Position numbers and translations under genes: made by a program. The notes under the pieces were generated by a model. That model was not told the DNA's origin, ran no database searches, and saw only the letters and a list, made by a program, of their open reading frames with translations. 64,000 bases of DNA from Endomychus coccineus (taxonomy: Eukaryota; Arthropoda; Insecta; Coleoptera; Endomychidae), in contig OY294067.1 in NCBI GenBank assembly GCA_958510875.1, positions 281,313,242 through 281,377,241 on the forward strand, given 5' to 3'. Below, in pieces: positions 59,066 through 64,000 of the stretch. The stretch's first letter is position 1. Each line of letters begins with the position of its first letter.

Positions 59066-59740
59066 AATTGCCCTCTGATTACTTCGAAAAAAAAGAGCGT
59101 CTGCGTTTTATTTAATATTTTTTGCGATTAAAGTGAATATATGAATCTCATCCGAAAAATCATAGAAATACGAAAGAAATTGCTCGTCTCTAATCAACTA
59201 CTCAACAATGATGCAAAGGCTTCAAACAGACACTATTTCATTCTTATAAATAGGGAATGTTTTGAATCCAACAGATTTTCATTCTTTTTCTTAATTATTT
59301 TGTAAAACTAGTCACATTTATTGAACGGAACAGGAATTTTGAAGAAATTTGATATACAGTGAACAAAGTTTTGCAAATACTATATGAAATGGTTGAACAA
59401 AATTGCCCTCTGCTTACTTCGAAAAAAAAGAGCGTCTGCGTTTTATTTAATATTTTTTTGCGATTAAAGTGAATATATGAATCTCATCCGAAAAATCATA
59501 GAAATACGAAAAAAATTGCTCGTCTCTAATCAACTACTCAACAATGATGCAAAGGCTTCAAACAGACACTATTTCATTCTTATAAATAGGGAATGTTTTG
59601 AATTCAACAGATTTTCATTCTTTTTCTTAATTATTTTGTAAAACTAGTCACTTTTATTGAACGGAACAGGAATTTTGAAGAAATTTGATATACAGTGAAC
59701 AAAGTTTTGCAAATACTATATGAAATGGTCGAACAAAATT
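59066..59740 (+). repeat. 335-bp direct tandem duplication downstream of the gene
   Basis: AATTGCCCTCTGATTACTTC at 59066 recurs at 59401 and the whole unit repeats through AAATGGTYGAACAAAATT near 59740. Only a handful of substitutions separate the two copies, indicating a recent event. Confidence 0.95.
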
Positions 59741-61371
59741 TTGCAAAACTTCACATTTGTATTTCTTTTGCATTTAGTTGAATTTCAACTATTATCTTTG
59801 AAATGTTATGGTATATGTATGAGGCAACGATTTATTTGTAATTATTTTATATTTCTTAGACTGATGTTTATGATGCAAGTGTCCGAAAAAGGTACAGAAT
59901 CATAACAGGATGAAGATATAAAAATCTCATAATATAATGTTTTCTATTTTGGTAAATATGTTGAAATTAGTTATCGACATTTTGAAATTGAAAATGAGCC
60001 AAAAAAATCTTCTAATTCACGTTATCACTTTAGAATAATTCAATTAGAAAAGATAAAATTTTGAAGTGTTAGTATAAGCGTGACAAAGTAGTAGAGCTCT
60101 GTATCACTAATGCAGCATCATAAAGTGGTGTTTTGACACATTAAGACTGATTGTTATTGCGTTAGGTTAATGGCATAGAATGACATTAGCTGTGTACATA
60201 ATCCTCTCCCTCCTCTTCATTGGAGATACTCTATTACCTTGAATGTCATTGCGTTGTTTTTCTTAGACTGCACTTGTCATAAAGATGATCCGAGTTCATT
60301 CAAAAACATCTGCTTTTTGAGTATGTACCGAACTCGTCAACCATTTAGTACTAATTGTTGGTTTTCATATGAGCATGTATCTGGATATTTTCCATAAATT
60401 AGTTGAATCCTTCAATGAAAATTCACAATAATGCATGGGGGAAATTTCTTCTTTGGTGGCTCCAGCTACTACTATTTAAACTAGTTTTTATATTGAACTA
60501 CATTTACCAATTTTAATTTCAAGTAAAATTAATATTTAGCTAGTTCAATCGCCATATTTTAATTGTACTATATGAGTGTAAAACATTTAGACAAGAATAT
60601 TTCCAAATCTTGTTAAGCTGTGATAATGTACAGAATAAATGTTTATATAATAATACAACGGCTGTTGTTTACTTTTGTATATTTTGTAACATTATGGTAA
60701 TCATGTAATTTTATAATTATTAGCTATCTCTAATAAAATAAAGTTTTTACTATTATTAATCGTTGTTTATTTCGTTCTCCATATCTAAGAATTACTAATA
60801 CGTCGAATTTAAGAAAATAGTAAATATAATATGAAACATTATCTTTCAGCGACAGGATTTCAAGAATATTCCGTAAAACTGTATTGGGATTGATTTTCAA
60901 AACGAACCAAATTACTTTTTTATTACATACAAGCTCGCGCCCGCGGTCTTCGCCAACACCGTAATGTCCATCCTCGAGTTTCAATATAATATAATGCAAA
61001 TGATTAGAATTGATAGTGAAATCAGTGGGAAGACGTCAGATTAATTATATATATTATGTCCACAGAAAATCGACAGGGATAATCAACTGGATCATTGGGT
61101 TACAAACCCTTTTATCCCCTTAGGAGTCCAATTTCATAAAATCCCTTCTTAGCTGGTGCCTACGTCAAATAAGGAAGCAATCCTGCCAAATTTCAAGTTT
61201 GATGGCTTAATAGTTTCGGTGGGTTCGGAACCATAAGACTTATTTGGAATAAAATTAATTATAATTTCAACAATAACTATAGGTTTGTGGCGTTATTGAT
61301 CGATCTAGACTAGAGAGACCTTATGATTGCTATCATACAGAAGTCGACATAAAATAAATGCATATATATAT
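59741..61371. other. Intergenic or 3' UTR stretch with a repeat piece
   Basis: No gene. 61100-61240 (CCTTAGGAGTCCAATTTCAT, GGTGCCTACGTCAAATAAGG, CCAAATTTCAAGTTTGATGG) has a diverged relative at 63180-63290, probably a shared retroelement tail. An 89-codon minus-strand frame at 60730-60999 has no recognisable domain. Confidence 0.4.
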
Positions 61372-61519
61372 TGTTAAGAAAACTTCTTTTAATTTATTAT
61401 GCCCCACGTTGTGGTGACAATTATTAAGAAAACCTCTTTTGATTTATTTTGCCCCACGTTGGGCGCCAATTGTTAAGAAAACTTCTTTTGATTTATTTTG
61501 CCACACGTTGGGCGCCAAT
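61372..61519 (-). repeat. Tandemly repeated tRNA-Lys primer-binding site (three units of about 50 bp)
   Basis: On the + strand, GCCCCACGTTGGGCGCCA at 61451-61468 equals the 3' end of tRNA-Lys(CUU) including CCA, so on the minus strand it is the primer-binding site TGGCGCCCAACGTGGGGC. One-mismatch and degenerate versions lie at 61500-61517 and 61401-61418. Each is embedded in a unit with TGTTAAGAAAACTTCTTTTG. The sites sit directly after the LTR, as expected. Confidence 0.8.
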
Positions 61520-62685
61520 TGTTAGGAAAAGGTCTTTTTATTTATTTTTTATTATGAATTATTTGATTAATTTGATTCTTCCAATGTTTTGAATTCTTCC
61601 GGCTAGATTTCTTATTATATTTTATTTATTTTGATTCTTATGTTTGTTTTGAATTGAATAATGAACTTTTACATTTTTATTTTTATATGAAATTATAAAT
61701 GGAATTAAACACAATGTTCTTTAAATGTTAAAACTTTTATATTTAAATTTCTATGACTCTAATTTATCTCGGGTATCTATTTTACAATGTTATGTTCAAA
61801 TATAGATCTATAATCTAACCTCAAAATTATTTACTATTAATATTTGTTTACAAAGTTATAATCTACAATCTTTCTTTCAGATTTAGAGACAGATAATAAT
61901 ACAATGGAGAAATAATAAATAAACTTACGTTTAGTTTATATCCAAGAATATGTTTTAAAATGTAGGCAATGTTCAATTGGCTTGATCTTCTTATTAATTT
62001 GATAATTCACTTTAACCGTACACAATTTCTTTGCTATACACAATAAACACAGGTAAACTATTTTGGTTACTTCTTTTGAAATCAGGAACTGTTGAAAATT
62101 GTTAACTTAGTTTTATTCTTTTTATTAAAGATACAAAACTCTTTAATGATGTTTGGAACTTTATCGAAGGCTGGCTATCGTTCGATGTTACTTATGAATT
62201 GTAAACTTTATGAATTGTAAACTTTGTTCGGAGACTTGGAACACTACTTGACTTGTAGAAATTATTTATTTGCTTCGGTTACTTTCACCCTTACGAAGCT
62301 GGAACACTTGGGTTCTCCGATGTTTATCCAATAAACTAAGGTTATGGAAACTTTATGAGTTGCATGAGTACTTTGACTCTTCAGATGTTGATGGCTAACT
62401 GACTTGGCTTGTCTTCAGATGCCTTTTATAGGCCTTCAAAACCGATGCTACTTGATGTCATATTCAACCTATGAGGTGCTTTCTTTACCTATCAAGAATG
62501 CTTTGATGATTGTTGCAAAACTGACATAAGTTTACATTGTTATCAGTCTGACGTTTATAAAATCGCCTCGACCAATCAGAATTTAGTATTCTATAAATTT
62601 TGAATTATTGGAGATTTTCAACTTATTTTAAATGATGATGATTCCTTCTTTTTAAATTAATATTGCCTACATTTTTCCACACACA
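61520..62685 (-). mobile_element. Ty3/gypsy-like LTR (solo LTR with primer site)
   Basis: A TG...CA bounded block of about 1.17 kb. On the minus strand it starts TGTGTGGAAAAATGTAGGC and ends CCTAACA, followed after two bases by the tRNA-Lys primer site. A promoter-like CCTATAAAAGGC lies at 62421-62432 on the minus strand. No gag or pol follows. The primer site and TATA box support the LTR; the exact outer boundary and the Ty3/gypsy label are inferred from tRNA-Lys use. Confidence 0.65.
62421..62432 (-). promoter_or_regulatory. TATA box of the LTR
   Basis: Minus-strand CCTATAAAAGGC, well placed inside the LTR to start transcription toward the primer-binding site. Confidence 0.55.
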
Positions 62686-63424
62686 CTTTGGTATAAGATA
62701 ACCTATGATTAGGTTATTATTAATATGATTATTCCAATAATTATTATAAATTTGAGAGTTTTCATTTTTAAAAACTAATACATAATATAATATATCAATA
62801 ACATTTCTTTAACATTATATAATTCAAATTTACTAATCCTAACTTATATCTATAATATTTTTCAATAGTTTGTGCTATCTCATGATAGTTTTTGTAATCA
62901 TTTTAATTATGATTTCTGCCTTCGTAACACTGTACGTTTATTCACTTTCACTGAAGTTCTTGTTTTACACTTCTATTCTAATTACATTGTTGTTTATTAT
63001 GTTTTACATTGTTTATTATATTATACTAACTATTATTTAACTTTTAATATTGTTTTTAATTCCATATAATATCTTTTTATTAATCTTTTCTGATTTTCAA
63101 TGTTCGGTAAGTTCTAATTTTTATCATTTTTGTTGTTATATTATTTCGCTATGGGGTGAACTGTCAAAAACATTGGCTTACCCATTAGGGGTTAAATGTC
63201 AAAATCCTTTCTCACCTGGTGCTTACGTCGTTTAAGCCTGTCAAATTTCAAGTTTGTTGGCTTTATAGTTCCGGAGATTTCGTGATGATCAAGATGTTTT
63301 TGGCATGAATAAAATTATAACTTCGTTTTATTAATACTTCAATATAATAAAATCTATTGTGACAGCAGTGGTAAACTATAAAAGAGTGAACACTGTGGAT
63401 ACACAAACACGAAGTACTGAGGAC
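62686..63424. other. Intergenic stretch with a repeat tail, no gene
   Basis: AT-rich. 63180-63290 is the relative of 61100-61240. Frames at 62872-63235 are low complexity (F/Y/N-rich) and not convincing. Confidence 0.4.
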
Positions 63425-63452
63425 CTTTCGGCTACCAAGTGGCCATCATCAG
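63425..63452 (-). ncRNA. Hammerhead-ribozyme-like core 3
   Basis: On the minus strand: CTGATGA (the classical core strand), T, a GGC...GCC hairpin, then GAAAG. The layout is the same as at 11583 and 27084. AAGTACTGAGGACCTTTCG next to it on the + strand is shared with the PLE fragment at 26.1 kb, supporting a Penelope-like origin. Confidence 0.4.
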
Positions 63453-63654
63453 AGTAAACTAAATTATAAATCAAAATGTGCCTGTTTAAATACTATTTCG
63501 GGATAATAATGCAAACAAAGGGGTTACCCTCAGTTTGAGATCAATCGGAATTTAATAAATTGCTGATTTGTCACAATTATTTTTCTTTATATGTGCAAAA
63601 CGTTCCTATTTTTCTTAATATGTGCAGAGTTCATTATATAAGAGTAAAAATTTT

Positions 63655-64000
63655 CTCTTTCAAGGTAATCGATATAGACGATACCGTGTGCATCCCAAAA
63701 AAACTGTCGCCATGACTTTGTTGGCCGATAAACCCACTTTGACCTTTTTCGGCTTCGATTCGCACGGACAAGTCTACTGTTTTGACTGTTCTTTGGTCTC
63801 TGGTATGTTGTGATGGATCCATGTTTCGTCTACGGTTACTAAACGGCGTAAAAAGTCCTCCTTATAGCACTTGAACATCGCCAAACACTCCTTTAGTTGT
63901 CACACGGTCGCGTTTGTTGACAACAGAGAGAAAATGCGGCACCCATCTGGCAGATAGCTTTCTCATACTCAAAAATTAAGCAAAACAGGTTCTATATTGA
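63655..64000 (-). pseudogene. Mariner copy 6, truncated, runs off the window
   Basis: The minus strand reads VVNKRDRVTT-like, ECLAMFKCYKEDFLRRLVT, VDETWIHHNIPETKEQSK (first catalytic Asp) and SANKVMATVF, with a stop in the QW position and a frameshift after VMATVF. It ends near 63655 at the LEKGK point, so the second half of the element is missing. The start lies beyond the window edge. Confidence 0.85.

Noticed and set aside
61451..61468. tRNA-Lys gene
   Set aside because: Only the last 18 bases of the tRNA are present, with none of the D or anticodon arms upstream; it is a retroelement primer-binding site.
63050..63235. Short hydrophobic frames near the right end
   Set aside because: Low-complexity F/Y/L/N translations expected from AT-rich DNA.

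Overview
The window looks like a piece of a large, AT-rich insect nuclear genome. It is dense in insect-type transposable elements: irritans-type mariners, Helentron, Penelope-like elements (PLEs), several LINE families, and an LTR element with a tRNA-Lys primer site. Intron/exon structure is clear. Nothing prokaryotic is present, and I found no rRNA, tRNA or CRISPR array. I cannot assign the species; a beetle or another large-genome insect would fit.

The one convincing cellular gene is on the + strand and spans nearly the whole window. Five coding exons (2060-2233, 48046-48297, 50735-50905, 54293-54585, 57410-58694) join in frame to a predicted 724-residue type I membrane protein. It has a signal peptide, an LRRNT-like cysteine cap, degenerate leucine-rich repeats, an LRRCT-like cap, one transmembrane helix near residues 489-511 and an acidic cytoplasmic tail of about 210 residues. 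Intron 1 is about 45.8 kb. Introns 1 and 3 only work in frame with GC-AG splice sites, both with the sequence AG|GCAAGT.

Nearly all other interpretable sequence is mobile-element debris, mostly in intron 1. It includes six mariner copies (4.2, 23.6, 27.0, 36.1, 55.6 and 63.7 kb), all broken. A 2.26-kb long-TIR element at 45094-47352 carries a 340-codon transposase ORF and sits between the arms of another long inverted repeat. Helentron endonuclease pieces are at 0.07-0.49 and 18.8-19.66 kb, and PLE reverse-transcriptase pieces at 17.96-18.49 and 25.87-26.11 kb. LINE pieces are at 29.9-31.0, 32.3-34.3, 39.2-40.2, 41.5-41.8 and 51.85-52.9 kb. A GC-rich modular repeat occurs at 21.9-23.0 and 48.9-49.9 kb, with several tandem duplications elsewhere. 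Downstream of the gene are a 335-bp tandem duplication, a Ty3/gypsy-like LTR with a tandemly repeated primer-binding site (61.4-62.7 kb), and a mariner running off the right edge.

The most interesting observations are the paired GC-AG introns, the upstream ORF overlapping the start codon, the repeated tyrosine motifs in the tail, the long-TIR transposase whose conserved C-terminus lies just beyond an in-frame stop, three hammerhead-ribozyme-like cores on the minus strand (one inside a mariner), a Helentron fragment that appears to join the two ends of its protein, and the triplicated primer-binding site. All positions come from reading by eye; no alignment or database search was run.
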